From Streptomyces sp. NBC_01275 (GTDB lineage: Bacteria; Actinomycetota; Actinomycetes; Streptomycetales; Streptomycetaceae): a DNA stretch of 64,000 nucleotides. The notes under the pieces are model-generated. The model was not told where the DNA came from, did not search any database, and worked only from the letters and a program-made list of their open reading frames with translations. This document shows, piece by piece, positions 20,040 through 27,258 of this stretch (positions are counted from its first letter, which is position 1; each line of letters opens with the position of its first letter). The position numbers and the translations under genes were made by a program. Location: positions 5,828,001-5,892,000 of the forward strand of contig NZ_JAPEOZ010000001.1 of assembly GCF_026340655.1 (NCBI RefSeq), given 5' to 3'.

Positions 20040-20990
20040 ATGGGGCAAGGGGACGAGAGCAGGACCAACGGGGTGGACGGCGACGCGAGCGACGCGCGGC
20101 ATGACCATGTGATCGACTGGCTGGAACAGGCCTCCGATCTGCCACATCTCATCGCCCGCGTGTCCGAGCTCGTCCTGCGCCTGGGCTACGACCCGGACGA
20201 GCTGGTGACCCTTCCCCGCGCCGAACTCGACCGGCGCGAACTCGCCGCCTACAGCGCGGGCTGGGCCGACGTGGTCGCCGAACAGCTCCCCGCCATCCGG
20301 CGCGCGTACGAGGAACGCATCACCGCCGCCTACCTCCAGGGCCAGGAGGACGCCCGCACCGGCCGCCGCCCCCGCCGGGCCCGCCGGTCCGAGGGCGAGC
20401 GGAGCGAGCAGGGCGGCGAGGTCATCCAGCTGCCGTACGTCCAACTCCTGCGCCCTCCTTCGGAGGTGACGCGGGTCGAGGCGCGCGGCGAACGGGAGCG
20501 GTCCGTGGCGGACGGGACACCGGTGCCGGCGCCGGGGCAGGCGCCTGAAGCCAACGTTGTCCGGGAGAACCCGGGTCGCAGGGAGGAGAGTTCCTCCGCG
20601 GATTCCCCGGGGGGCTCCGCGGGAGGTTCCGCGGGAGGCTCCTCCGGCGAGATCCTGCTCTCCGCGCGTGAGGTGCGCGAGAAGCGGTCGGCGTCGGCAC
20701 CCGCTTCCGCCTCGCCCTCGTCGTCCGGGCGGCGGCCCGTGGTCCGGCGCAACGGGCGGCCCAGTGTGCCCCCGTTGTCCCGGTCGGGCGAGGCGGGGGC
20801 GGGCCGGGACAAGGAGCGTCGGTCGGATCCCGTGGAGCGGATCGCGCAGGAGCAGCCGGAGCGCTCCGCCGCCCGAGCCGAGAAGCGCCGGCGTCTCTCC
20901 GACCGGGCCCGGGCCCTCGCCGACGAGCTGGAGGGCCGGGCCTCCGTACGGCGCCGGGACGACGAGCCGGGGACGCCGGGCGGACACTGA
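20040..20990 (+). CDS. Arg/Ser-rich protein with AYxAGWxD motif, unknown
   Basis: 316 residues, the only plus-strand gene inside the tail cluster. The N-terminal ~110 residues are ordered and helical (VIDWLEQASDLPHLIARVSE, LDRRELAAYSAGWADVVAEQL, AAYLQGQEDARTGRR), sharing the AYxAGWxD block with the 66-residue protein across the divergent promoter. The remaining ~200 residues are low-complexity Arg/Ser/Glu/Gly (GGSAGGSAGGSSGE) and probably disordered. It ends only 20 bases before the stop of the convergent tail-chaperone gene. Possible regulator or structural adaptor; no family recognised. Confidence 0.7.
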   Translation: MGQGDESRTNGVDGDASDARHDHVIDWLEQASDLPHLIARVSELVLRLGYDPDELVTLPRAELDRRELAAYSAGWADVVAEQLPAIRRAYEERITAAYLQGQEDARTGRRPRRARRSEGERSEQGGEVIQLPYVQLLRPPSEVTRVEARGERERSVADGTPVPAPGQAPEANVVRENPGRREESSSADSPGGSAGGSAGGSSGEILLSAREVREKRSASAPASASPSSSGRRPVVRRNGRPSVPPLSRSGEAGAGRDKERRSDPVERIAQEQPERSAARAEKRRRLSDRARALADELEGRASVRRRDDEPGTPGGH

Positions 20991-21010
20991 GCGGCGGTTC
21001 GCCGTACCGG

Positions 21011-21532
21011 TCAGGCGAAGAACCGTGCCAACTGGACCGGGGACGGTGTCGCGTCACCGCGGTCGCCGGACCCCCGGACGGCCGACGGCGCCTGCGCTCC
21101 CGCTCCCGCTCCGGGTCCCGCTCCGGGTCCCGGCGCGGAGGAGAGCGCGTCCCCGTCCCACTCCTCCTCCGTCGAATCCGCCTCCCGCTCCTCCTCCGCC
21201 GCGATGCCGTCCGGGCGCGGCACCGGCGCCGGCGGTTCCGGCTGGTCGCCGTCCTCGGAGTTGACGCACAGGAACATCCAGTTCGCCGCCGCCAGATGGT
21301 CCACCGTGGCGGCCAGCAGATGATCGGTCACCGACCAGTCGGCGGCCTCGCCGTGCAGGTCCCGGTTGAGGGCGCTGTCGCGCGGCAGGTGTTTGACGAG
21401 CACCGCGAGCCGCCGCGCGGAGAGGCGGTCACGGTGCCAGTCGAGCAGATCGATGCCGTAATAGCGGAGCAGGTCCGCTTCGAGGGCCTCGGCGTGTTCG
21501 TCGACGAACCCGACGAGGCTCAGCCTTCCCCC
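21011..21532 (-). CDS. tail-assembly chaperone, frameshift (T) part
   Basis: 173 residues in the -1 frame relative to the upstream chaperone gene, entered at the slippery run 21532-21526. It continues RLSLVGFVDEHAEALEADLL, then LLDWHRDRLSARRLAVLVKHL and ANWMFLCVNSE, and ends in an acidic Ala/Gly/Pro-rich tail. No good independent start or ribosome site is seen, so the expected product is a G-T fusion of about 265 residues. In siphophages the G and G-T chaperones coat the tape measure and recruit tube subunits. Their presence means tail assembly is retained. Confidence 0.8.
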   Translation of the reverse strand, partial: GGRLSLVGFVDEHAEALEADLLRYYGIDLLDWHRDRLSARRLAVLVKHLPRDSALNRDLHGEAADWSVTDHLLAATVDHLAAANWMFLCVNSEDGDQPEPPAPVPRPDGIAAEEEREADSTEEEWDGDALSSAPGPGAGPGAGAGAQAPSAVRGSGDRGDATPSPVQLARFFA

Positions 21533-21810
21533 AGGCCGAGCCCTGTCTCCTTGCCGTAGGCCTCCAGGATGGCGGCGATGTCCTGCATCGTGACCTCGTG
21601 CCGCTCGAAGCGGGCGAACTGCTGCTCGCCCATGAGCAGGCCGAGCAGCCCGTCCACGTCGTTGTCGTCGAGCTCCCGCAGCGCCTTCGCGGTGGCGCGG
21701 GTCAGCTCGGTGGGCAGGGTGAAGCTCTCGTCGTCGAGCTCGAACGACCAGGTGCGGCCGAGCGCTTCGAGGCGCTGGGCGCGTGCTGCGTTGACGTCGA
21801 AACGGGCCAT
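21520..21810 (-). CDS. tail-assembly chaperone (G-like)
   Basis: 96 residues from ATG at 21810 with a GAGGAG site. The sequence (FDVNAARAQRLEALG, FTLPTELTRATAKALRELDD, LLGLLMGEQQFARFERHEVT) has the short, helical, acidic character of siphophage G-type chaperones. It lies between the tail-tube and tape-measure genes as usual. It ends GLGLGEG at 21520, with the -1 frame open across the stop. Confidence 0.82.
   Translation of the reverse strand: MARFDVNAARAQRLEALGRTWSFELDDESFTLPTELTRATAKALRELDDNDVDGLLGLLMGEQQFARFERHEVTMQDIAAILEAYGKETGLGLGEG
21526..21532 (-). promoter_or_regulatory. candidate -1 programmed frameshift site
   Basis: In the mRNA direction the end of the G gene reads CTG GGG GAA GGC TGA. 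The heptamer GGGGGAA lets the ribosome slip from GGG-GAA to GGG-GGA and continue in the T frame, two codons before the zero-frame stop. Position in the last codons of G is the hallmark of siphophage G/GT frameshifting, though the A-site re-pairing is imperfect. Confidence 0.65.
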
Positions 21811-21908
21811 GGTGATGGGTGCTCCTCGGGTACGTGAAAGGGGATGAGCCAAGGGGCCCGGGGTGGGGCGGGCCTGGGGCGACCCGCCCCACCCCGGTGG
21901 CCGAAGGG

Positions 21909-22511
21909 TCAGGACGCGGCGTACGCGGCGTCCTTCATCACGAAGCTGGCCAGCGCCGAACCGTCGGCGGCGGCCATCGCCGTGTAGGTGATGCCGAGCT
22001 GGGCCGGCGACTTGCGGGCCAGCTTGATGTCGTCCGCCGCCGTGACCTGGCCGCGCGGGACGCCGAAGCGGTACGTCACGGTGGTGCCGTCGCTGGCGCG
22101 GACGTCGGTGAACTCCAGGCCGAGGGCGCGCACGTCGGCGTACGGACGGTCGGCGATCTCGTACTTGTAGACGCCCGTCGAGCCGGTGACGGCCTCGACC
22201 GCGCCGCCGCCCATGAAGAACGGCAGCGTGTCCTCGTTGAACTGCAGCAGCGAGAACTTCAGGGTCAGGTCGCGGTCCGAGTACACGAAGTGCACCGGGC
22301 TGACGGCCTGCCACACGTCGACCGGCTCCAGCTTGTCCTTCTTGCTGAAGGTGACGCCCTCGCCGTTGGTGAAGCCGAGGTTCTTCCAGCCGGTGGCCCA
22401 GTCGGTGGACGGGTCGGTGGAGAAGGTCGTCGGAACCTTGGTGTCGGCGGCGGCGACGTAGAGGCGGCCTACGCCGGCGATGCGGATCTCGGAGGAGTTG
22501 GTACCTGCCAT
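21909..22511 (-). CDS. major tail tube protein
   Basis: 200 residues. Beta-rich, starting with SSEIRIAGVGRLYVA and carrying WKNLGFTNGEGVTFSKK, a pattern common to actinophage tail-tube proteins (a statement about expected density relative to a reference followed by a beta-sandwich). Further on are YKYEIADRPYADVRALGLEF and GTTVTYRFGVPRGQV. The tube hexamers stack round the tape measure. No sheath gene lies beside it, so the tail is non-contractile. ATG start, GGAGA site. Confidence 0.86.
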   Translation of the reverse strand: MAGTNSSEIRIAGVGRLYVAAADTKVPTTFSTDPSTDWATGWKNLGFTNGEGVTFSKKDKLEPVDVWQAVSPVHFVYSDRDLTLKFSLLQFNEDTLPFFMGGGAVEAVTGSTGVYKYEIADRPYADVRALGLEFTDVRASDGTTVTYRFGVPRGQVTAADDIKLARKSPAQLGITYTAMAAADGSALASFVMKDAAYAAS

Positions 22512-22708
22512 GGGTGGGTCTCCTTATGGAGGGTGGGTGAGGGTGGTGCGGGGTGCCGTATCCGGCGGTTCCGGGTACGGCGAAGGCCCCGCCGGCTCGG
22601 GGAGGCGAGGGGCGGGGCCTTCGGTCTGGGGGGCGCGGAGGGGCGTACGACGGGCGCACGGAGGGGCGTACGGAGGGGGGCGTACGTGGTCCGGCCGCGC
22701 GAGGTACG

Positions 22709-23122
22709 TCAGTAGACGTCCAGGTACACCTTGAGCACGGCCACATAGCGGTTGGCCGCGCGGTAGAGGTAGTCGGGCAGCCAGCGGGGGCCGTCCTGTT
22801 CCTCCACCTCGGTGAGCGTGTTCGTGCCGTAGCGGTTGCCGGCCGCCGCCATCAGCGCGCGGCGGGCCGAGTTGGCCAGGACGTGCGCTGCCTGCTTGGT
22901 CGGGCCGTACACCTCCAGCTCGATCAGCGGCTGGTCGACGTGGAGTTCACCGACCCAGGCGCCGCCGCGCCGGTTGACGAGCACGGCGGCGGTCGTGCCG
23001 TCGAAGCCCTCCGGCGGCTCGACGGCGACGAGCGCGGTGGAGAGCGCCGAGTCGGCCTCCAGGATGTCGACGACCAGAGCCTCGACGTCGGGGAAGGCGC
23101 TCGGTGGAGTGGGTGTGGTCAT
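22709..23122 (-). CDS. tail terminator/completion protein
   Basis: 137 residues. The alpha/beta pattern (FPDVEALVVDILEADS, GTTAAVLVNRRGGAWVGELHVDQPLIELEVYG, AHVLANSARRALMAA) fits small phage tail-terminator or neck-type proteins of the gpU/DUF3168 kind. It sits just before the tail-tube gene, the usual place. In phages it caps the tube and provides the head-docking surface. Here no head genes exist, so capping is the likely remaining role. It is the first structural gene of the cluster. Confidence 0.68.
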   Translation of the reverse strand: MTTPTPPSAFPDVEALVVDILEADSALSTALVAVEPPEGFDGTTAAVLVNRRGGAWVGELHVDQPLIELEVYGPTKQAAHVLANSARRALMAAAGNRYGTNTLTEVEEQDGPRWLPDYLYRAANRYVAVLKVYLDVY

Positions 23123-23614
23123 GCCGGGTCACCTCGCCGGAAGCGGGAAGAAGGGGAAGTCCGCCGGGCGGGCGCCGCACGGGGGCGGGAAGGGGAGGCG
23201 CGCGGCGCCTCGGCCCGGCGTACGGCGGCGGGTACGGCCCGTTTCGGTGCGGGCACAGCTCCGCCGCTGCACCAACTGTGACAGACGATCGTGCGCGCAC
23301 GCAACTAAATCGGCGAGGCGGTTGCGCAAGAAGGCGCGGAGGGTGCGGCGCGAGCGGCGCGAGGCGGGGGAGCGCAGGTGGGGGAGAGGGGGAGGTGGGG
23401 GAGGGGCGGTGCGGGCGCAAAGGGTGGTGCGGGTGGGGCGTGCATAGGTGGGGTGCGCATACCGTGCATGCCCCGGCCGCCGTCGTCGAACGGAGCTCCC
23501 GTCGGCCCACGGGTGCCCGTCGATCGAAACGGCCGTTGCAGGTCAGCTGTATGTCAGGTGTAGGTCGGATGCGGGTCGGCTGTAGGCCGGTCGCGGCGGA
23601 TCGGTGCGCCGGTG
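23123..23614. promoter_or_regulatory. non-coding gap upstream of the tail-tube block
   Basis: 492 bases between the XRE gene stop and the tail-terminator start. It contains one 18-bp operator-like palindrome (23287-23304), a TTGCGCAA palindrome (23322-23329), a G-rich purine stretch (about 23340-23420) and repeated GTAGG/GTCGG words near 23540-23590. No supported coding sequence was found. The promoter of the first tail block should lie here. Confidence 0.55.
23287..23304. promoter_or_regulatory. operator-like palindrome O1
   Basis: GATCGTGCGCGCACGCAA, one full right half of the family TTGCG-N-GCGCGC-N-CGCAA with a weak left half. It lies 165 bases upstream of the tail-terminator start and about 310 bases downstream of the XRE stop. 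Confidence 0.5.
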
Positions 23615-24112
23615 TCAGTCGGCGGCGGACGTCCCCGCCGCCGCTTCCGCCAGCACGCGCCCTTCCTCGCGGCCCGGGCCCGGCGGCCCCGCGGCCTCCG
23701 CCTCGGTGGGCAGGAACTGCTCCACCACCCGGACGAACATCTCCCGCCGGTCGGCGGGCACCCCCAGCAGGTCGGCGACCTCCTCGAGCGTGGGGCGACG
23801 GCCGAACTCCGCGCTGGGTGCGGGTGCGGCCAGGTAGTCGTGCGGGTCGGACAGCTCCTCGGCGGTCAGCCGGCCGGAGCGGATGAGCATGTCGCGGACC
23901 GGGACGCCGAGCACGCGCGCGAGCCTGCGCGTGGTCTCGAGGTCCGGCATGCTCTGGCGTTGCAGCAGGCGGGTGACGGCCGCGCGGTGCACGCCCGCCT
24001 CGTCCGCTATCCGCGACTTGCCGCCGCCGCGTGGACTGTCGATGTCGTAGCCGCGGTCGCGCATCAGGGCTTCGACCCACGCGGCGAACGCGTCCAGATC
24101 CTGGGTGGTCAT
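23615..24112 (-). CDS. XRE-family helix-turn-helix regulator
   Basis: 165 residues. A clear XRE/Cro-type HTH lies at ~30-72 (KSRIADEAGVHRAAVTRLLQ, then SMPDLETTRRLARVLGVPVRDML). A C-terminal helical region (ADLLGVPADRREMFVRVVEQFLP) may dimerise or sense a signal. It is placed ahead of the tail operon and diverges from the WhiB operon. Two operator-like palindromes stand directly upstream of its start, suggesting autoregulation. There is no Ser-Lys protease domain, so it is not a CI/LexA-type self-cleaving repressor. Confidence 0.88.
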   Translation of the reverse strand: MTTQDLDAFAAWVEALMRDRGYDIDSPRGGGKSRIADEAGVHRAAVTRLLQRQSMPDLETTRRLARVLGVPVRDMLIRSGRLTAEELSDPHDYLAAPAPSAEFGRRPTLEEVADLLGVPADRREMFVRVVEQFLPTEAEAAGPPGPGREEGRVLAEAAAGTSAAD

Positions 24113-24149
24113 CTCTGCTCACTTCCTTCGGGGGTGGCAAGAGCTTAGC

Positions 24150-24167
24150 TTGCTTGCGCGCACGGAA
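24150..24167. promoter_or_regulatory. operator-like palindrome O2
   Basis: TTGCTTGCGCGCACGGAA, matching the 18-bp family TTGCG-N-GCGCGC-N-CGCAA with one change in each arm. It is 38 bases upstream of the XRE start codon, overlapping the likely promoter. Confidence 0.6.
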
Positions 24168-24171
24168 TTAC

Positions 24172-24189
24172 GTGCTCGCGTGCAAGCAC
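24172..24189. promoter_or_regulatory. operator-like palindrome O3
   Basis: GTGCTCGCGTGCAAGCAC, a diverged member of the same family. It starts 22 bases from O2, about two helical turns, so cooperative binding on one face is possible. Confidence 0.45.
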
Positions 24190-24256
24190 TGAGGAAAATT
24201 CGCGCCGTTCATGGAGATTCGAGGGGAATCGCGGAGTCCGGTCGTCCGTAAATTCG

Positions 24257-24274
24257 TTGCGAGCGCGCACGCAA
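24257..24274. promoter_or_regulatory. operator-like palindrome O4
   Basis: TTGCGAGCGCGCACGCAA, the best member: both outer arms (TTGCG/CGCAA) and the GCGCGC centre are perfect inverted repeats. It lies 60 bases upstream of the WhiB-like gene. Confidence 0.65.
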
Positions 24275-24333
24275 TCTGTAAGTCTGGAGTGCGTTCGTTT
24301 CAAGCTCGTTCTCCGAACCGACAGGGGGGTCCC

Positions 24334-24705
24334 ATGTCCACGCCCACAGCCGACTCCTGCCCACCGTCCCAGCCGGTCCAGCCGGTCCAGCCGGTCCAGC
24401 CGGTCCAGCCGGACCGGCTGGGACGAGCGGATCAACCGGATCGCGTACGTCCGTCCCGTGCCGTCGGCTGGCAGACCGCCGCCGCCTGCGCCGGGCTCTC
24501 CCCGCGCGTCGTCTTCTCCAAGAAGGCCAAGGAGGCCGCCCCCGCGCTGCGGGCCTGCGCCGCCTGCGCCGTGCGCAGCGCCTGCGAGGAGACGGTGGCG
24601 CCGGCCGAGAACTGGTTCGACGGCGTCTGCGGCGGCCGCCTCTGGCGCTCGGGCCGCCCGGTCCCGCTCCCCGCCCACCTCCTCCCGGGAGGCTTCCGTG
24701 GCTGA
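24334..24705 (+). CDS. WhiB-like iron-sulfur regulator
   Basis: 123 residues from ATG with an AGGGGGG site. The four-cysteine Fe-S motif is C52-x22-C75-x2-C78-x5-C84, and WFDGVCGG at 94-101 is a variant of the G(V/I)WGG turn. WhiB-like proteins bind a [4Fe-4S] cluster and usually act with the sigma-70 region 4 of RNA polymerase. The N-terminus carries a QPV repeat encoded by 9-bp tandem repeats (about 24370-24412). It heads a three-gene operon divergent from the XRE gene. Phage and plasmid elements of actinobacteria often carry such proteins. Confidence 0.9.
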   Translation: MSTPTADSCPPSQPVQPVQPVQPVQPDRLGRADQPDRVRPSRAVGWQTAAACAGLSPRVVFSKKAKEAAPALRACAACAVRSACEETVAPAENWFDGVCGGRLWRSGRPVPLPAHLLPGGFRG

Positions 24706-25507
24706 CGAGCACCAGACCGCCCACCCGTCCGCCCACCCGGCCTCTTCCCGAATCGCCCCCGAGCCCGCTCACGCCCACCCGGCCCCGCACCCCGCCACCC
24801 CCGCGGCCTCCCGCCCGGCCACCCCCGCAAGCCCCTCCGCCCCCTCGGCCCCCTCGGCCCCCCACCCCGCAACCCAGGCCGCCCTCTGGATCACCACCCT
24901 TCTCCAGCAGTTCCCCGAACTCTCCAGGGAGTTGGTCCCCGGCCGCACCGCCCCCGCCGCTCGTCCGGCGGCCGTGCCCCGGCCCCCCGCCGACCTCGGC
25001 GCCCGGCTGCGCGAGGAGCGCGAGGAGGCGCTGCTCCTTCAGCAGCGGCACGGGCTCGTCGCCCTCGGACACAGTGCGGCCCCGCTGCGGCTGCACGTCT
25101 CCGACGCCCTGCGGGACATCACCGACGGCGTGGTCGAACTGGAGGAGGCCGTGCGCGACCGCCTGGGCCTGACCCGCCCGCGCCGTGCGCCCGTGCCCGA
25201 GCGGCTGCGTCGTATCGCCTCGCTGCTCGACGGCATCGCCGCCGACCCCGTGCTGGCCGCCCATGTGCGGGACGAGACCCGGCGGATGGCGCGCCGCTGC
25301 GCGCGGGCGCTCGGCGACAGCGAGACCGTCGTACGGGTCTCCGGCCGGTGCCCCTGGTGCGACTCGGTGTCGTTGCGGGCGTTCCCCGACCGCGGCGCCG
25401 TCCTGTGCGTCAACCCGGCCTGCCGCTGCTCCGAGCCGGACTGCGGCTGCCACGACGACCCCGCCTACCGGCACACCTGGGACGAGAGGGAGTGGGAGCG
25501 CGCATGA
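24698..25507 (+). CDS. zinc-ribbon-like protein of the WhiB operon
   Basis: 269 residues from GTG at 24698, overlapping the WhiB stop, with GGGAGG upstream. The first ~75 residues are Ala/Pro/His-rich low complexity. The middle is helical (LWITTLLQQFPELSRELV, LRLHVSDALRDITDGVVELEEAV). The last ~55 residues are Cys-rich (GRCPWCDSVSLRAF, CVNPACRCSEPDCGCH), suggesting one or two zinc sites. Function unknown. Its tight coupling to the WhiB-like and HTH genes suggests a joint DNA-binding or regulatory role. Confidence 0.82.
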   Translation: MADEHQTAHPSAHPASSRIAPEPAHAHPAPHPATPAASRPATPASPSAPSAPSAPHPATQAALWITTLLQQFPELSRELVPGRTAPAARPAAVPRPPADLGARLREEREEALLLQQRHGLVALGHSAAPLRLHVSDALRDITDGVVELEEAVRDRLGLTRPRRAPVPERLRRIASLLDGIAADPVLAAHVRDETRRMARRCARALGDSETVVRVSGRCPWCDSVSLRAFPDRGAVLCVNPACRCSEPDCGCHDDPAYRHTWDEREWERA

Positions 25508-25803
25508 CCGGCGGCAACACCCCACGCCTGACCAGCACCCCACGCCCGACGAGCACTCCACGCTCGACCAGCACTCCACGCCCGACCAGCGCGTCACGCC
25601 CGACGAACACCCCGCTGCCGACCCTGATCCCCGGACCCCTCGCCGCCCAGGAGGCCGGTGTCGCGCCCGCGACCATTCGCAAGTGGGTCCAGCTGGGCCA
25701 CCTCAAGGCGGCCGGAAAAGCGGGCCGGGCCCAGCTCTTCCGCCTGGAGGACGTGTTCGCCGCCGAACGGGCCGCCCGCGGAGCCGACCGCAGAGCCCGT
25801 TGA
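25504..25803 (+). CDS. small MerR-like helix-turn-helix protein
   Basis: 99 residues, start overlapping the previous stop (ATGA). A Thr/Pro/Ser repeat (TSTPRPTSTPRSTSTPRPTS) fills the first ~40 residues. The rest is a winged HTH of the excisionase/MerR type: LAAQEAGVAPATIRKWVQLGHLKAAGKAGRAQLFRLEDVFAAE. Such short HTH proteins commonly accompany WhiB-like genes in actinophage-derived regions. It could be an excisionase-like or transcriptional factor. No integrase is present for it to serve. Confidence 0.82.
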   Translation: MTGGNTPRLTSTPRPTSTPRSTSTPRPTSASRPTNTPLPTLIPGPLAAQEAGVAPATIRKWVQLGHLKAAGKAGRAQLFRLEDVFAAERAARGADRRAR

Positions 25804-25845
25804 GTCCGCAGAGCCCGTCGAGCCGCCGCTTTCAGAGGGGCCGGC

Positions 25846-27132
25846 CTACGGAATGCCCAGCTCGAAGATCACATAGTGGGCGTACCACCCGGACGCCACG
25901 GACGCCGTCGCGAAGAACACCGCCACGCTCGGCCACTTCAGCCGGCTCATCGCGGCCGCCGGGGCCAGCAGCAGCGGGAACGCCGGCAGCAGGTACCGCC
26001 CCGTGTTGCCGAACATCTGCTGGGTGCCCAGCACCGTCAGGATCGACGCCAGCGTGTACGCGACCAGCACCAGCGGCGGCTTCCTGCCCAGCATCAGCGC
26101 GACCAGGAAGGGCAGCGCCACCACCAGTTGCACGGCGAGCAGGTCCGGGACGGAGAAGGCGAACAGATAGTCGTGGCGACCGACCGCCGTGTTGCCCAGC
26201 ACGTCGAGGGTGTAGGCGCCGAAGTCGAACTTGTGCGCCCACCCCTCACGCTGGAGCGTGAAATACGCGGTGAGGTCGCCCATGCTGAGGCCGACCCAGG
26301 TGATGTAGGTGAGCAGGCCGAGCGGCGCGGCGAACATCGCGTACAGGGGACCGGCGATCCCGTGCTCGCGCCTGCTCTCCCGCCGGGCGAGGGTCACGAT
26401 CGCCGCGAGGCCCACCGCGCCGATGAGCGCGGCGGCGGTCGGCCGGTTCAGCCCGGCGAAGAAGGCGAGCAGCCCCGCCGCCATCCACCGGTGCTTCATC
26501 ACGCAGTAGCAGCACCAGGCCGCGAGGGCGACGAACACGGACTCCGAGTAGACCGCCCACTCCACGCCCGCGCCGGGCGCCACCGCCCACAGTCCGGCGG
26601 CGATCGTGCCCGCCCGCACGCCCGCGAGCGTCGAGATCACGGCGTAGATCCCCGCGGCCGCGACGAAGGAGGCGAGGACCGAGACCAGGATCCCGGAGCC
26701 GTACAGGCCGAGGCCGGTGATCTCGGAGACGCCCCGGATCAGGCCCGGGTAGAGAGGGAAGAAGGCGACGGAGTTCTGCTTGACGGTGAACAGGCCGCCC
26801 GGGGCGAGCTGCTCCAGCGGCCGGGGCTCGTAGCCCTTCTCGGCGACCTGGAGGTACCACCAGCCGTCCCAGGTGGCGAGCACGTCCCACCAGTGGGCGC
26901 CGCCGCCGAAGCGCGGGTTCTTCTTCTGGTAGTCGTCGGCCCACTCCAGGAGCCAGGCGAACACGGTCAACCCCACGAGCTTCGTCACCCCGTAGAGGAG
27001 CAACGGAGCGAGGTACGGTCGTACACCGTCCGGCAGGGTGGGCCGGCGGATCGTGCGCGGCCGTTTCTGCTGCCCGTCGGGCTCGCCGGGCACGGCGGGG
27101 TCGGTCGCCGCGTCGCTGGAAGCCGTGCTCAT
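25846..27132 (-). CDS. PIG-V-like membrane mannosyltransferase
   Basis: 428 residues with about ten membrane segments. The first non-cytoplasmic loop contains RFGGGAHWWDVLATWDGWWYL, the (W)D-x-WDG(W) catalytic pattern of GT-C fold PIG-V-type mannosyltransferases. SVAFFPLYPGLIR and GLNRPTAA also fit the family. Such enzymes use a polyprenyl-phosphate sugar donor at the outer membrane face. It diverges from a GT2 polyprenyl-phosphate glycosyltransferase gene that could make the donor. The ATG start fits a GGGAC/GAGG stretch upstream. Acceptor unknown. Confidence 0.85.
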   Translation of the reverse strand: MSTASSDAATDPAVPGEPDGQQKRPRTIRRPTLPDGVRPYLAPLLLYGVTKLVGLTVFAWLLEWADDYQKKNPRFGGGAHWWDVLATWDGWWYLQVAEKGYEPRPLEQLAPGGLFTVKQNSVAFFPLYPGLIRGVSEITGLGLYGSGILVSVLASFVAAAGIYAVISTLAGVRAGTIAAGLWAVAPGAGVEWAVYSESVFVALAAWCCYCVMKHRWMAAGLLAFFAGLNRPTAAALIGAVGLAAIVTLARRESRREHGIAGPLYAMFAAPLGLLTYITWVGLSMGDLTAYFTLQREGWAHKFDFGAYTLDVLGNTAVGRHDYLFAFSVPDLLAVQLVVALPFLVALMLGRKPPLVLVAYTLASILTVLGTQQMFGNTGRYLLPAFPLLLAPAAAMSRLKWPSVAVFFATASVASGWYAHYVIFELGIP

Positions 27133-27225
27133 GCCTGAGGTCCCCCCTGGGCCGACCGGCCGGACCCCGGGGCAACACCACCGTCCGGATGATCGTGAAG
27201 TGTGGTCATAAGATCGAACCAGAGT

Positions 27226-27237
27226 CGCACATGTGCG
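27226..27237. promoter_or_regulatory. palindrome in a divergent promoter
   Basis: A perfect 12-bp palindrome, CGCACATGTGCG, within the 126-base gap between the divergent mannosyltransferase and glycosyltransferase genes. A TAAGAT -10-like hexamer lies just upstream (27209-27214). Candidate operator only. Confidence 0.35.
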
Positions 27238-27258
27238 CCACAGGTTGGGGGAAGACGG

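Noticed and set aside
5924..24112. Contractile injection system or R-type tailocin
   Set aside because: No sheath, gp25-like, VgrG/gp27-gp5 spike, or AAA assembly ATPase gene is present. Tube, G/GT chaperones, Dit and hub order is that of a non-contractile siphophage tail.
5924..25803. Intact integrated prophage with attachment sites
   Set aside because: No integrase, recombinase, tRNA or att-like direct repeats were found at the borders, and head, packaging and replication genes are missing. The HTH at 25504 resembles an excisionase but has no partner.
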